This document shows, one piece after another, positions 32,471-41,931 of a DNA stretch of 64,000 nt. The notes beneath the pieces are model-generated. The model was not told where the DNA came from. It saw nothing but the letters and a program-made list of their open reading frames with translations, and did no database searches. The translations under genes and the position numbers were made by a program. The stretch's first letter is position 1, and every line of letters begins with the position of its first letter. Source of the DNA: an uncultured Eubacteriales bacterium (GTDB taxonomy: Bacteria > Bacillota > Clostridia > Lachnospirales > Cellulosilyticaceae); assembly GCA_900551325.1 (NCBI GenBank), contig URVM01000005.1, positions 124,001-188,000 of the forward strand, read 5' to 3'.

Positions 32471-35400
32471 CTAGTTATTATTTAAATTGCTATAGTTGTA
32501 GAAAGTAATTATATATGCTGGTTTATTGCCTGTTACAAGTTCTATAGAAATGGTACGTTTTTTTCCATTAGCTTCACTTTCAATAGTCCTTGCACCATTA
32601 TAAATAAGTTGTTTTAATTCTTGGGCAGTTAAATCAGATCCTTCTAGTGTCATATATTCTAACACCTTAATAAAATCTTCTTCTTCCTCTGCTCCTCCCC
32701 ATGTTTCATAAACAACTTTTGCATCTATATCATTGTCTAAGGAGTACTCAAATTTTAACCTTCTACTATTTGTACTTAATTTTGTTGTACTTAAATCCCC
32801 AACATTAAGATCTGTAGGATGTTCTTGTCTCCAACCTGCTTCTTTAAGTAACTCATAAGTTGTATCGCCTACACCATCCGGGTTAGCCCCTACTGATATG
32901 CTTGCTGGTGTTGTTTGTTGTGGGTAATGAAGTGGTTGTTCTTCTTTAAACTTTACTGTTATTTCATTTCTTTTTAATTGTTCTATCTTACCTGGTAATT
33001 TTAATTCTTCATGACCATCTTTAGAAATAGTATATATAATATCATTCTCTACTGATTCAGGTAATATAAATTTTACACTTCCACCACCTGTTGTGCCTGC
33101 CTTACGAGTCCATTTGTCATCCTTTGTACCTTCCACTAAAACATTTACATATTGTACAGGCTTTTGGGTCACTGAATCAACAACTGTTATTTTAAGTGTT
33201 GTTATTTTCTTACATTCTAAATTCATTGTATGTGTAGCTTCATTAATAGCAACTGATATTTGAGCTGCCATATAATCTGTTGTGTCATCCCCATAAGTTG
33301 CTTCTACACGATACTTACCTTTAGCTAATGTGTTGAATTCATACTCACCTAAACTATTAGTCTTTGCAATAGCTATAGGACTAGCATAATTATTTTTTTC
33401 TGAATAAAGGCGAACTTCTACCCCTTCTTTATATTGGCTATCACTATCCACACTAACTTTTCCATTTAACACATATCCATTTACTTTAATTGTACTTGTT
33501 GCCTTTACTTTACCATCTGGTGTACTTACAGTGATAGTTGCATCTCCTATACCATTTGCTGTAATGTTTCCATTATCATCTACACTTGCTACTTTAGGAT
33601 TGCTTGAAGTCCATACAACTTCTTTATTTGTAGCATCTTTAGGATATACTGTTGCTGTTAAGCTTGTTTGATCTCCTAATAGCATCTCAATATGCTCTTT
33701 AGAGAGTTCAATACGCTCTACTGGCACTTTTTTGATTATTGTTACAACATGTTCAGCATATTGAGTTGGATCTTGCTTTGATGTGGCAAGAACAATAGCT
33801 TGTCCAGTTGTTGTATTTGGTACAGTTAAAACACCTGTTCTAGAAATAGTTGTCCCATATGGTGCTTCTTTAAGATACCACATCACTTCTTTATACTTTT
33901 CTTCGTCTGGTGTTACAGTTACTTTTGCACGAAGTGTTATACTTTCTCCTGCTTCTACAGTTGTTGGTCCTTCAATCTGTACACCTGTTACAATGGCCTC
34001 TACTGCTTGTTTTTTTACTTGAATATGGCATGCTACTGTATGTTTACCATCCAGTGTTGTAGCAGTAACGACTGCACCACCTTCACCAACTGCTGTGATA
34101 ATGCCATAGTTATCTACTTTTACAACATTTGCATCACTTGTTTCCCATAATACTCCTTTATTTGTTGCATAAGCAGGCTTAACATCTACCTTAAGTTGTA
34201 AGCTTTGACCCGCATTAAGCTCTAAGAATTCATGATTTAAAGTAATAGATTCCACTGGTACATATTCATCTACAGTAATGACTTCTATTCTATGTTCTGC
34301 TCGCATTGATGGGTCATATTTTGATGTTGCAACAACAATGGCTGAACCTGTTGTGCTACCTGCTGTAAATATTCCCTCTTCATTAATAGTTACATCTGAT
34401 AATGAACCTTCTTTAATAGACCATGTTACTTCTTTAAGCTCTGGAGCTTCGGATGTAGCTCGCACATTGGCAATAAGCTTAATACTTGATCCTGTAGTTA
34501 CCTGATAATCTCCGATGATTCCTAGTCCTGTTACTTGTGGTTTTTCTGGTCTATCTGAACTACTTGATCCGCCTGAACCACCTGATCCACTTTGAGAATT
34601 TTCTATAACAGGTGGTGTATTTACATTTTCTCCGACAACTATTGTATTTTTATCAATTTTCACTCCATCAAATACAACATTATCCACGTTAATGAAGGCC
34701 TTTTTAATTGTTCCTTTTCCTGTTATTTTTGCATCCCCATTAGCAACTAATTCTTCAATAGTTGATTTTGTATCAACATCCATCTTACTTCCTGTCATGG
34801 AAATCTTAACATTTTCTACTACAGCATCTACAAGCTTTACTTTTTGATTTGTTGCAACTTCTAGATTTTTAATTTTACCTTCTAATTGAATAGCTGAAGT
34901 TACTTTTATATTTTCTATTTCTGATTCTTTATCTAGGGCTACTCTTACTGCACCTGTAGCTTTTTCTACATACACATTATTAAGTTTTGAATTAATAATT
35001 TCTATGGAGTTTTCACCGCCACCTTCAACGATAACGTTCCCCTCTATCTTTACATTTTCTAGTGTTACATCACCTTCACCCACACCTTCTGCAATATAAA
35101 GGTTACCTGTGATCGTCATGTCTTTTAAAGTAACATCTGGTGCATTGATTACAACATTCCCTGTTACATTTTCTGTATATGTACCTGCATTTTGATAAAG
35201 TTTGGCTGTTATTTTATCTAACATCATAACAAAATCTGCACGTGTTAAGCTATCCTTAGGTGCAAGTGTACCATCTGTTCTACCTTGGAGATAACCACTT
35301 GCTATAAGGGCTTCTACCTCATCTTTTGCCCATTCTGATATTTGGTCACTATCTACAAATGCTTTGCCTTCCCCGCCTGATATGTGATAAGCATGTGCAA

Positions 35401-35794
35401 TAGCATAAGCTGCTTCTTCCCTTGTGGCAACCTGATTTGGTCTAAATTCATTATCAAAATCATTCATAAGCTTAGACGAAGCAACTTCTTCTACTGCCTC
35501 TTTATACCACATACCTTCCGTAACATCATCATATGAAACAGCATTGTTATTATAGTTTAGGTTAAATACACGGCTAATAAGTGCTGCTAGTTCTGCACGT
35601 GTAATAGGTTGAGATGGTCTTACTGTTCCATCTTCATATCCTTTAATAATACCTAAAGATACCCATTCGGAAATAGCTTCTTGTGCCCAATGCCCAGTGT
35701 AATCTGTTGCCTGTACTGTTAAAGCATGCGTGCAAATAACTGCAGAAGCTGTAAGTAATGCTAAACGTTTTATAAATCTTTTATGTAATACCAT
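32471..35794 (-). CDS. SLH-domain surface protein with beta-helix-like and four Ig-like domains
   Basis: An 1107-aa exported protein. Signal peptide 1-29; three SLH repeats at about 31-78, 87-138 and 146-196 for attachment to the cell-wall polymer. A repetitive parallel-beta-helix-like stretch (208-392) contains many NVxIxG/TxxNVxIEGNV units. A GSGGSGGSSSS linker (402-413) comes next. Four Big2-like Ig domains follow at about 421-506, 512-594, 602-688 and 690-773, alternating in two sequence types. Then come one or two carboxypeptidase-regulatory/CnaB-like beta domains (774-960) and a unique C-terminus. It is probably an S-layer-associated adhesin or scaffold; no enzymatic site is seen. Strong ribosome binding site AAAGGAG. 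Confidence 0.9.
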   Translation of the reverse strand: MVLHKRFIKRLALLTASAVICTHALTVQATDYTGHWAQEAISEWVSLGIIKGYEDGTVRPSQPITRAELAALISRVFNLNYNNNAVSYDDVTEGMWYKEAVEEVASSKLMNDFDNEFRPNQVATREEAAYAIAHAYHISGGEGKAFVDSDQISEWAKDEVEALIASGYLQGRTDGTLAPKDSLTRADFVMMLDKITAKLYQNAGTYTENVTGNVVINAPDVTLKDMTITGNLYIAEGVGEGDVTLENVKIEGNVIVEGGGENSIEIINSKLNNVYVEKATGAVRVALDKESEIENIKVTSAIQLEGKIKNLEVATNQKVKLVDAVVENVKISMTGSKMDVDTKSTIEELVANGDAKITGKGTIKKAFINVDNVVFDGVKIDKNTIVVGENVNTPPVIENSQSGSGGSGGSSSSDRPEKPQVTGLGIIGDYQVTTGSSIKLIANVRATSEAPELKEVTWSIKEGSLSDVTINEEGIFTAGSTTGSAIVVATSKYDPSMRAEHRIEVITVDEYVPVESITLNHEFLELNAGQSLQLKVDVKPAYATNKGVLWETSDANVVKVDNYGIITAVGEGGAVVTATTLDGKHTVACHIQVKKQAVEAIVTGVQIEGPTTVEAGESITLRAKVTVTPDEEKYKEVMWYLKEAPYGTTISRTGVLTVPNTTTGQAIVLATSKQDPTQYAEHVVTIIKKVPVERIELSKEHIEMLLGDQTSLTATVYPKDATNKEVVWTSSNPKVASVDDNGNITANGIGDATITVSTPDGKVKATSTIKVNGYVLNGKVSVDSDSQYKEGVEVRLYSEKNNYASPIAIAKTNSLGEYEFNTLAKGKYRVEATYGDDTTDYMAAQISVAINEATHTMNLECKKITTLKITVVDSVTQKPVQYVNVLVEGTKDDKWTRKAGTTGGGSVKFILPESVENDIIYTISKDGHEELKLPGKIEQLKRNEITVKFKEEQPLHYPQQTTPASISVGANPDGVGDTTYELLKEAGWRQEHPTDLNVGDLSTTKLSTNSRRLKFEYSLDNDIDAKVVYETWGGAEEEEDFIKVLEYMTLEGSDLTAQELKQLIYNGARTIESEANGKKRTISIELVTGNKPAYIITFYNYSNLNNN

Positions 35795-35940
35795 TTTTAA
35801 GCTCCTTTATATTATCCTATTTTTTTCCATTATATACTAATTATAAAATATTGATTTTAAATCTTCAAGTCCTATTTAATAACTTCTATCATTTAGTATT
35901 TAGTGTCTAAAACTTTTCATACTCTAACTAACCAAATACG

Positions 35941-35990
35941 TGAAAAGGCTATATATCTAGTCATTTTAAACTAGATACATAGCCTTTTCA
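35941..35990. repeat. 20-bp inverted repeat between SLH and TetR genes
   Basis: TGAAAAGGCTATATATCTAG and CTAGATACATAGCCTTTTCA pair at 19 of 20 positions around a 10-base loop. No T-run follows on the minus strand, so it is terminator-like at best; it could also be an operator. Otherwise the 35795-36181 interval is AT-rich and holds only direct repeat copy 2. Confidence 0.6.
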
Positions 35991-36054
35991 TCGTCCGTAT
36001 TAATCCCCTCGAAATCCGATACTACCCTTTAACTCTCTCTATTTTCCCCTGCCT

Positions 36055-36099
36055 ACAGATTAAATAATTAAGCTGTATGTTTAATATATTTTATTTTTA
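36055..36099. repeat. Direct repeat copy 2 flanking the SLH protein gene
   Basis: ACAGATTAAATAATTAAG, then TTTAATATATTTTATT, matching the copy at 32368 in the same orientation. The two lie about 3.7 kb apart on either side of the SLH gene. Confidence 0.7.
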
Positions 36100-36181
36100 T
36101 ACTTATATCAACATTTATTCTTAAAAGTAAATATTATGTATTATTTATTCGTTTTTAATCAAAAACAATTTATCTATTTTA

Positions 36182-37111
36182 CTATAAAGCTTTTTTGGTA
36201 ATATGGTGTCTAATGACAATCTCATAGTTTTCAAAGCCCACTTGCTTGCAAGCATGTTCAAATTGTGCAACGACAATCATTTGCTTATGGGTGAAGTAGA
36301 AAATACTACGTGCAAATTGACTCTCTTTATAAGCTTTAACATAAGCTGTAGCGTATGGTCCTGCTGGACCAAGTTTAAGATGGCTACAGTCAAATTCTGC
36401 TGTATATTCTCTTGTATCAACACCCTCTAAGTTGGCGTAGTAGTCTAAGAAAAATTTCTCTGCATCGTCCTTGTTCGCATTAACATATCCTTCAAAATAC
36501 CCATATACCTGTTTTGTTTCATCATTTCTATTAAAAATTCCTATGACATAAAGAGGTTCTAACTCTGCTATATTTCCCTCTCTTTCTTCTTTATCCATAT
36601 CTGCTTTTAGCATGAAACTTTTTGATATTTCTGTAAGTGCACTTAAAAAAGTATGGGCAACCGTATGTATAGCTACACTTGATTGGGCATCTTTCCAATA
36701 TCTATACCCATAATCTTTTAGCACTTCAAGAAGTGTTACAGGATAATACTCATATTTACTACCTTTACTTTGTTCAATTAATGTTAGAAATTTTGGTCCT
36801 AGTATAGAAGATAACCTCTCATCTTCTTCTATAATACTAATGAGTTTTTCATAAAATCTTTCTTCACTCATCATCTCTAAAATCCTGGTGTATTTGTTCT
36901 CAACAAATACATCTATTTCTATGGATGCCTCTAGGGCAATGGTTTCGTAAATGGCTTGCTTATTTGGAAAATAATGATAGACATTGCCTACTGTTGTATA
37001 ACTTCTATCTGAAATCATTTTTAAGGTGGTTTGTTTAACCCCCTTCTTTGCAAATAAATAAGCCGCCTCTTTAATAATTTTGTATTCTAACTCTTGCTTT
37101 TTTACTTGCAT
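36182..37111 (-). CDS. TetR-family regulator with long C-terminal domain
   Basis: A 309-aa regulator, longer than the usual 190-220. The N-terminal HTH (residues 10-57) is clear: AAYLFAKKGVKQTTLKMISD ... TVGNVYHYFPNKQAIYE. The C-terminal 240 residues should hold the ligand pocket and dimer interface plus an additional segment (from about 195) of unknown fold. Its target is unknown; the neighbouring SLH gene is one possibility. Ribosome binding site GAGAGGG. Confidence 0.82.
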   Translation of the reverse strand: MQVKKQELEYKIIKEAAYLFAKKGVKQTTLKMISDRSYTTVGNVYHYFPNKQAIYETIALEASIEIDVFVENKYTRILEMMSEERFYEKLISIIEEDERLSSILGPKFLTLIEQSKGSKYEYYPVTLLEVLKDYGYRYWKDAQSSVAIHTVAHTFLSALTEISKSFMLKADMDKEEREGNIAELEPLYVIGIFNRNDETKQVYGYFEGYVNANKDDAEKFFLDYYANLEGVDTREYTAEFDCSHLKLGPAGPYATAYVKAYKESQFARSIFYFTHKQMIVVAQFEHACKQVGFENYEIVIRHHITKKAL

Positions 37112-37225
37112 GCAGTCCCTCTCTTACATATTTTAATCTTTTATAATTTAGTATAACACAGACAAAATTATTATATTATAATTTTATTTTAAACTTATAT
37201 ATAATAATTATACTCGATAACAATA

Positions 37226-37257
37226 GAAATGGACTGTCTTCTGACAGCCCATTTTTA
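37226..37257 (-). terminator. Terminator of the beta-glucoside operon
   Basis: Minus-strand hairpin GGGCTGTC ... GACAGTCC with an A-rich upstream and T-rich downstream side, 6 bases after the GH1 stop codon. Confidence 0.82.
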
Positions 37258-37262
37258 TTATC

Positions 37263-38684
37263 TTATAGTCCATTATTTGCAATAACGTTTTTATACCAAT
37301 CAAATGATTTTTTCTTATAGCGTTTTAAATCACCATTTCCAGCATTATCTTTATCTACATAAATAAAGCCATAGCGTTTTTTCATTTCACCTGTTGAAGC
37401 ACTCACTAGGTCAATGCAACCCCAAGATGTATAACCTAATAAGTCAACACCGTCTAACTCAACTGCGTTAATCATTTCTTTAATGTGTGCTTCTAAATAT
37501 TCAATACGGTAATCATCTTCTACTGTACCCTCGTCAGTTAGTACATCTACTGCACCTAATCCATTTTCTACAATGAAAAGTGGTTTTTGATAACGATCGT
37601 ATAATGCATTCATTGTAATTCTTAGTCCAAGTGGATCGATTTGCCATCCCCACTCACTTGCTTTTAAGTGTGGATTTCTAAGTGTGGCAATTACATTTCC
37701 TGCTGTTTTATCCCCTACATTTGGATCATGACTTGCAAGTCTTGATGAATAGTAGCTAAATGCAATATAGTCTACAGTATTTTCTCTTAAAATACGTTCG
37801 TCATCTTCTCCCATTTCTAACTGAATATTATTTCTTTCTAAGAACTTCTTAGCATAAGCTGGGTAAGCCCCTCTTGATTGAACATCAATAAAGAAATAGT
37901 TGTTTCTATCTCTGTTCATACCTTCAAATATATCTTCTGGCTTACAACTATATGGATAGAATTGACCTGCTGCTAACATACATCCTACTTTATTTTCTGG
38001 ATTAATTTCATGTGCTAGCTTAGTTGCAAGTGCAGAAGCTACAAGTTCATTATGTGCTGCTTGGTATTTAACTTGTAACTGATTTTCCCCTTCTTTGAAC
38101 ATAATACCTGCACCTAAAAATGGTAAGTGCATAAGCATATTGATTTCATTGAAAGTCATCCAATACTTAACTTTTCCATTAAAACGCTTGAAGATTACCT
38201 CACAATATTTTACATAAGCATCAATGAGTTTACGACTTCTCCATGAACCATATTTTTGTTCTAAAGCAAGTGGCACATCAAAGTGACAAATAGTTACAAC
38301 TGGTTCAATATTATATTTAAGAAGTTCATCAATAAATGATTCATAGAATGCTAAGCCTTCTTCATTTGGTTCAGTTTCTAAACCTGTTGGGAAGATTCTA
38401 GACCAAGCAAATGAAAAACGATAGCATTTAAAGCCCATTTCTGCGAATAAGGCAATATCTTCTTTATAGTTGTGATACATATCAATAGCTTCGTGAGAAG
38501 GGAAGTAAGCATCTTTTGGTAAATCATTATAGTGCATTTTCCCCTCCATTACTGCTCTACGATGTTCTCCCCATGGAATAACATCTACTGTACCAAGACC
38601 TTTGCCTCCTGCTAAATATCCACCTTCACATTGGTTAGCAGCTGTTGCACCGCCCCATAAAAAATCTTTTCTTAATCCACTCAT
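37263..38684 (-). CDS. bglA: GH1 6-phospho-beta-glucosidase
   Basis: A 473-aa family 1 glycosidase hydrolysing the phosphorylated beta-glucosides (such as cellobiose-6-phosphate) delivered by the PTS gene upstream. The acid/base glutamate is in TFNEIN and the nucleophile in IVENGLGA. The N-terminal DFLWGGATAANQCEG motif is typical of the phospho-specific subgroup. I place the start at the ATG at 38682-38684, 6 bases after AGAGGA; longer in-frame extensions upstream have no ribosome binding site and would overlap the PTS gene. Confidence 0.93.
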   Translation of the reverse strand: MSGLRKDFLWGGATAANQCEGGYLAGGKGLGTVDVIPWGEHRRAVMEGKMHYNDLPKDAYFPSHEAIDMYHNYKEDIALFAEMGFKCYRFSFAWSRIFPTGLETEPNEEGLAFYESFIDELLKYNIEPVVTICHFDVPLALEQKYGSWRSRKLIDAYVKYCEVIFKRFNGKVKYWMTFNEINMLMHLPFLGAGIMFKEGENQLQVKYQAAHNELVASALATKLAHEINPENKVGCMLAAGQFYPYSCKPEDIFEGMNRDRNNYFFIDVQSRGAYPAYAKKFLERNNIQLEMGEDDERILRENTVDYIAFSYYSSRLASHDPNVGDKTAGNVIATLRNPHLKASEWGWQIDPLGLRITMNALYDRYQKPLFIVENGLGAVDVLTDEGTVEDDYRIEYLEAHIKEMINAVELDGVDLLGYTSWGCIDLVSASTGEMKKRYGFIYVDKDNAGNGDLKRYKKKSFDWYKNVIANNGL

Positions 38685-38745
38685 CTTCATTCCTCTTTTC
38701 TCAAAAAGGAGACATAGACATGTCCCCCTTTTAATATTTATTTTA

Positions 38746-40683
38746 TTATTTAACAACTTTGATGATTTCATCCCCAAGTTTTACCTGACGATCATCAACT
38801 GCAAGGATATTTGTATAATCATCTGTATTTGTAATTAATACTGGAGTAATAATATCGTATCCTTCTGACTTGATTCCTTCAATATCAAAGTCTACAATAG
38901 GTGAACCTACTTCCACCTTATCACCTGCTTCTACATGTGCTCTAAAGTATTTTCCACCTAATTTTACTGTATCTAAACCAATATGCATAAGAATCTCAAC
39001 ACCATCTTCACTTGTAACTGCAATGGCATGCTTTGTATCAAATACCATTGTTATCGTTCCTTTTACTGGTGATACAAGTTGTCCTACTGATGGAATGATA
39101 GCCATCCCTTTACCCATAATCTCTTCTGCAAAAGTTGGATCATTTACTTCCTTTAAAGATACTGCCTCACCCATAAGTGGTGCACAAATAGTTGACATTT
39201 CACCTGCATTTGCTACTTGTTCTTTATCTGTTGATACTTCTTCTGTTGTTTTGTTTACTACTTCTTGCTGTGTTTCTTCTTTTTTTACTTCTTGTTTATT
39301 TGTCTCTTCTTGTTTTGGATCTTTGTAAATAATGAAGCAAACAATAAATGCTACTACAATACTGATTAGTGAACCGATACATGCATAAAGGAAATTCGCC
39401 ATACCCTCTCCACCAATATAAACTGGTAAAGTTAAAAGTCCTGGAGAACCAGTTGCATATCTTGCTACACGGAAGATCCCGAAGAATAAACCACCTACAG
39501 CACCACCAATCATAGTTGCGTAAAGAGGTGTTTTAAATCTTAAACTTACACCATATAAAGCTGGTTCTGTAATACCACATACACCTGTAATACCTGCTGA
39601 AGTAGCAAGTTGTTTAATTTCTTGATCTTTAGTTTTAAATGCTACTGCTAAGCTTGCCGCACCTTGTGCTACGTTTGACGCTAACATAGGTGGTCCAATC
39701 ATTGTATCATATCCCATTGTTAAAACATTGTTTACGCCAATTGGAATAAGACCGTAATGTGTTCCTGTCATAATAAGAAGTGGTGTTAATCCACCAAGAA
39801 TTACAGGAACTAACCAACTTGCATAAGATTCAAGCATTTGAATACTCATACCAACTTTATCACTGATAATATATCCAAGTGGTCCAATAACAACTAATGT
39901 CATAATACCTGTTACTAATGTTGTAATAAGTGGTTTTGAGAAGAATTTAATTGGTTTTGGAGAAATCTTATCTGCAATAGGTTCTACATAAGACATGAAC
40001 CATACACCTAAAATAATAGGTAATACACTAGAAGCATAACTTGCTGTTGTAATTGGTAAACCAAAAACTTTAATGGCTTCACCTGTTTCTTTAGCTGTAT
40101 TTACCATACTTATAAAGCTTGGATGAATAAGTATCCCACCTATCATCATTGCAAGATATGGATTACATTTAAATTTCTTAGCTGCTGAATTTGCTAGTAA
40201 AACTGGTAAGAAATAAAAGGCTGCATCAGCCATAAAGTTAATGACTTGATAACTCTGTGCATCTGGTGTGATCACTTTAAATGCTACTAAAATAGCAAGT
40301 ACAGCTTTTAACATACCTGCTGCTGTAATAGCTGGTAAGATTGGTGTAAAGATACCTGATACTGTATCAATAACTTTTTCTATTACTTTTTTGTCATCTT
40401 CTTTATTCTCATTTCCATTAGCACTTGCTACACCGTCTAGGTTAACAAGTTCCATAATTTGTTTATAAACGCTACCAACATCACTTCCAATAATGATTTG
40501 ATATTGTCCACCGCTACTTACTACGCCCATAACCCCTTTAGTATTTTTAAGTTGTGGGGTATTTGCTTTCTTTTCATCTTTTAAGTTAAATCTTAATCTT
40601 GTAGCACAATGTGTAAGGTTTGAAATATTACTTTCGCCGCCTACAAGTTCTACTATAGTTTTGGCTAACTGTTTGTAATCCAT
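38746..40683 (-). CDS. PTS beta-glucoside transporter EIIBCA
   Basis: A 645-aa single-chain PTS permease. The EIIB domain (about 1-85) has the phospho-cysteine in LTHCATRLRFNL, the EIIC membrane domain spans about 105-455, and a charged Glu/Gln/Lys linker (about 460-490) leads to the EIIA(crr) domain. That domain has the active histidine in ILMHIGLDTVKLGG. It imports and phosphorylates aryl- or oligo-beta-glucosides. AGGAGG precedes the ATG. Expression is controlled by the RAT/terminator at 40735-40817. Confidence 0.95.
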   Translation of the reverse strand: MDYKQLAKTIVELVGGESNISNLTHCATRLRFNLKDEKKANTPQLKNTKGVMGVVSSGGQYQIIIGSDVGSVYKQIMELVNLDGVASANGNENKEDDKKVIEKVIDTVSGIFTPILPAITAAGMLKAVLAILVAFKVITPDAQSYQVINFMADAAFYFLPVLLANSAAKKFKCNPYLAMMIGGILIHPSFISMVNTAKETGEAIKVFGLPITTASYASSVLPIILGVWFMSYVEPIADKISPKPIKFFSKPLITTLVTGIMTLVVIGPLGYIISDKVGMSIQMLESYASWLVPVILGGLTPLLIMTGTHYGLIPIGVNNVLTMGYDTMIGPPMLASNVAQGAASLAVAFKTKDQEIKQLATSAGITGVCGITEPALYGVSLRFKTPLYATMIGGAVGGLFFGIFRVARYATGSPGLLTLPVYIGGEGMANFLYACIGSLISIVVAFIVCFIIYKDPKQEETNKQEVKKEETQQEVVNKTTEEVSTDKEQVANAGEMSTICAPLMGEAVSLKEVNDPTFAEEIMGKGMAIIPSVGQLVSPVKGTITMVFDTKHAIAVTSEDGVEILMHIGLDTVKLGGKYFRAHVEAGDKVEVGSPIVDFDIEGIKSEGYDIITPVLITNTDDYTNILAVDDRQVKLGDEIIKVVK

Positions 40684-40734
40684 ATTATGTACCTCCTGTT
40701 TATATAATTTGAACGTTTTGGGCTAAAAAAGGGT

Positions 40735-40817
40735 ATAAAAAAATACCTAAATAAAAACCAATTAGTCCTTTACTAATTCATTTCTATTTAGGTATAGCCT
40801 ACTTAAAGTAACAATCC
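40735..40817 (-). promoter_or_regulatory. RAT antiterminator site and terminator before the PTS gene
   Basis: On the minus strand GGATTGTTACTTTAAGTAGG continues to CTATACC (40791-40817), a ribonucleic antiterminator of the BglG/LicT type. It overlaps the 5' arm of a long hairpin (ATACCTAAATA ... TATTTAGGTAT) that ends in seven T (40735-40796). The site begins 5 bases after the bglG stop codon. Confidence 0.88.
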
Positions 40818-40822
40818 TAATA

Positions 40823-41656
40823 TTACTCCATGGTAATACGCTTAATATGAATAGTTAGATAAATCATCTCATCTTCTGATAAATCCCATCCATATTCTTG
40901 CTTAATATAATCTCGTATTTTCTTTGTACATTCATATTCTTTTTTATATTGATTTTTTAGAGCTTGGATAAAGTGTTCATCTTGGTTTGTCATTGCACTT
41001 CCTGTAAACAACCTTTGAGCAAAAAACTTAAGATGTGTAATAAAGCGTTCATAATGGATAGAATACTCATCTAATTCCAACTTATAATGATACTTAATGA
41101 TTTTTAAAATCTGCTGAATCATTTTTGTCATATCAGTTGTTTTTTCCATGGATAAGTCGTCCATTAATGCATTGACAAGATGTAGTGCTATAAACCCTGC
41201 TTCGTCTTCTGGTAATTCAACTCCTAATCGTCGTTTAATAATAGTAAGTGCTTCTTTTCCTATTAAGTACTCATGATTATAAAGTTTTTTAATTTCCCAT
41301 AGTAAAGCGTTTTTAATCTTAATACCCTTCTCATATCTTTCTAATGCAAAATGAATATGATCTGCTAAAGTAATATAAATATTTTGATTCAACTTTCTTC
41401 CTAAAGAAGTTTTTGCAAAACTAATAATTTCATTAGTAACTTGTACATGTTCAATAGGAATATTCTTCAGTAATTCAATTAATTGATTAGAACTACCTTG
41501 TTCTTTACAAGTGTAGACCTTTTCAATCAATGCTTTATCAATTTCATCACCTGGTACTTTTTTAAATCCTAATCCACATCCCATTACTAATACTTCATGA
41601 TTATGTTCATCAAAGGACTTAATTAAGTTATTATTAATAACTTTAACAACTTTCAT
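40823..41656 (-). CDS. bglG: BglG/LicT-type transcriptional antiterminator
   Basis: A 277-aa RNA-binding antiterminator. The N-terminal CAT domain (1-55, MKVVKVINNNLIKSFDE, MGCGLGFKK) binds RAT RNA. Two PRD domains follow (about 62-165 and 170-277) with regulatory histidines, for example ADHIHFAL, FIALHLVNA and YLTIHIKR. PRDs are phosphorylated by the PTS, coupling the operon to substrate uptake. The start at 41656 has AAAGGA upstream; an in-frame extension to 41677 does not. Confidence 0.94.
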   Translation of the reverse strand: MKVVKVINNNLIKSFDEHNHEVLVMGCGLGFKKVPGDEIDKALIEKVYTCKEQGSSNQLIELLKNIPIEHVQVTNEIISFAKTSLGRKLNQNIYITLADHIHFALERYEKGIKIKNALLWEIKKLYNHEYLIGKEALTIIKRRLGVELPEDEAGFIALHLVNALMDDLSMEKTTDMTKMIQQILKIIKYHYKLELDEYSIHYERFITHLKFFAQRLFTGSAMTNQDEHFIQALKNQYKKEYECTKKIRDYIKQEYGWDLSEDEMIYLTIHIKRITME

Positions 41657-41683
41657 AGGGTCGGTCCTTTCTTTCATTTAATC

Positions 41684-41778
41684 AAAAAAGGCTATACCTG
41701 CCCCTTCGTGAATATAATCATAAATACAATTATGTTTTCACAAAAAAGTGGTATAGCCTGCATTACCAGTAACAATCC
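41684..41778 (-). promoter_or_regulatory. RAT antiterminator site and terminator before bglG
   Basis: The minus strand reads GGATTGTTACTGGTAATGCA then GGCTATACC (41750-41778), a near-canonical RAT. It overlaps a terminator formed by AGGCTATACC and GGTATAGCCT with a following T-run (41684-41759). BglG thus controls its own synthesis as well as that of the PTS gene. Confidence 0.92.
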
Positions 41779-41794
41779 CTTTATTTATATGTCT

Positions 41795-41823
41795 ATATTA
41801 CTACTTCAACATACTTATGTCAA
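41795..41823 (-). promoter_or_regulatory. Sigma-A promoter of the beta-glucoside operon
   Basis: TTGACA (41818-41823), 17-bp spacer, TAATAT (41795-41800) on the minus strand. Transcription would begin about 10 bases before the first RAT. Confidence 0.85.
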
Positions 41824-41931
41824 TACACCTTATAGTTTTTGTATAAAAACCACATCTTCTCATACTACTTTTTGTGTATTATCTACATTTTTCTTTGACT
41901 AAGCAACTTTATAGCCTTATCATGAAATCAT

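Noticed and set aside
32471..35794. Plus-strand open frames inside the SLH gene
   Set aside because: They are shadows of a repetitive coding region without start signals.
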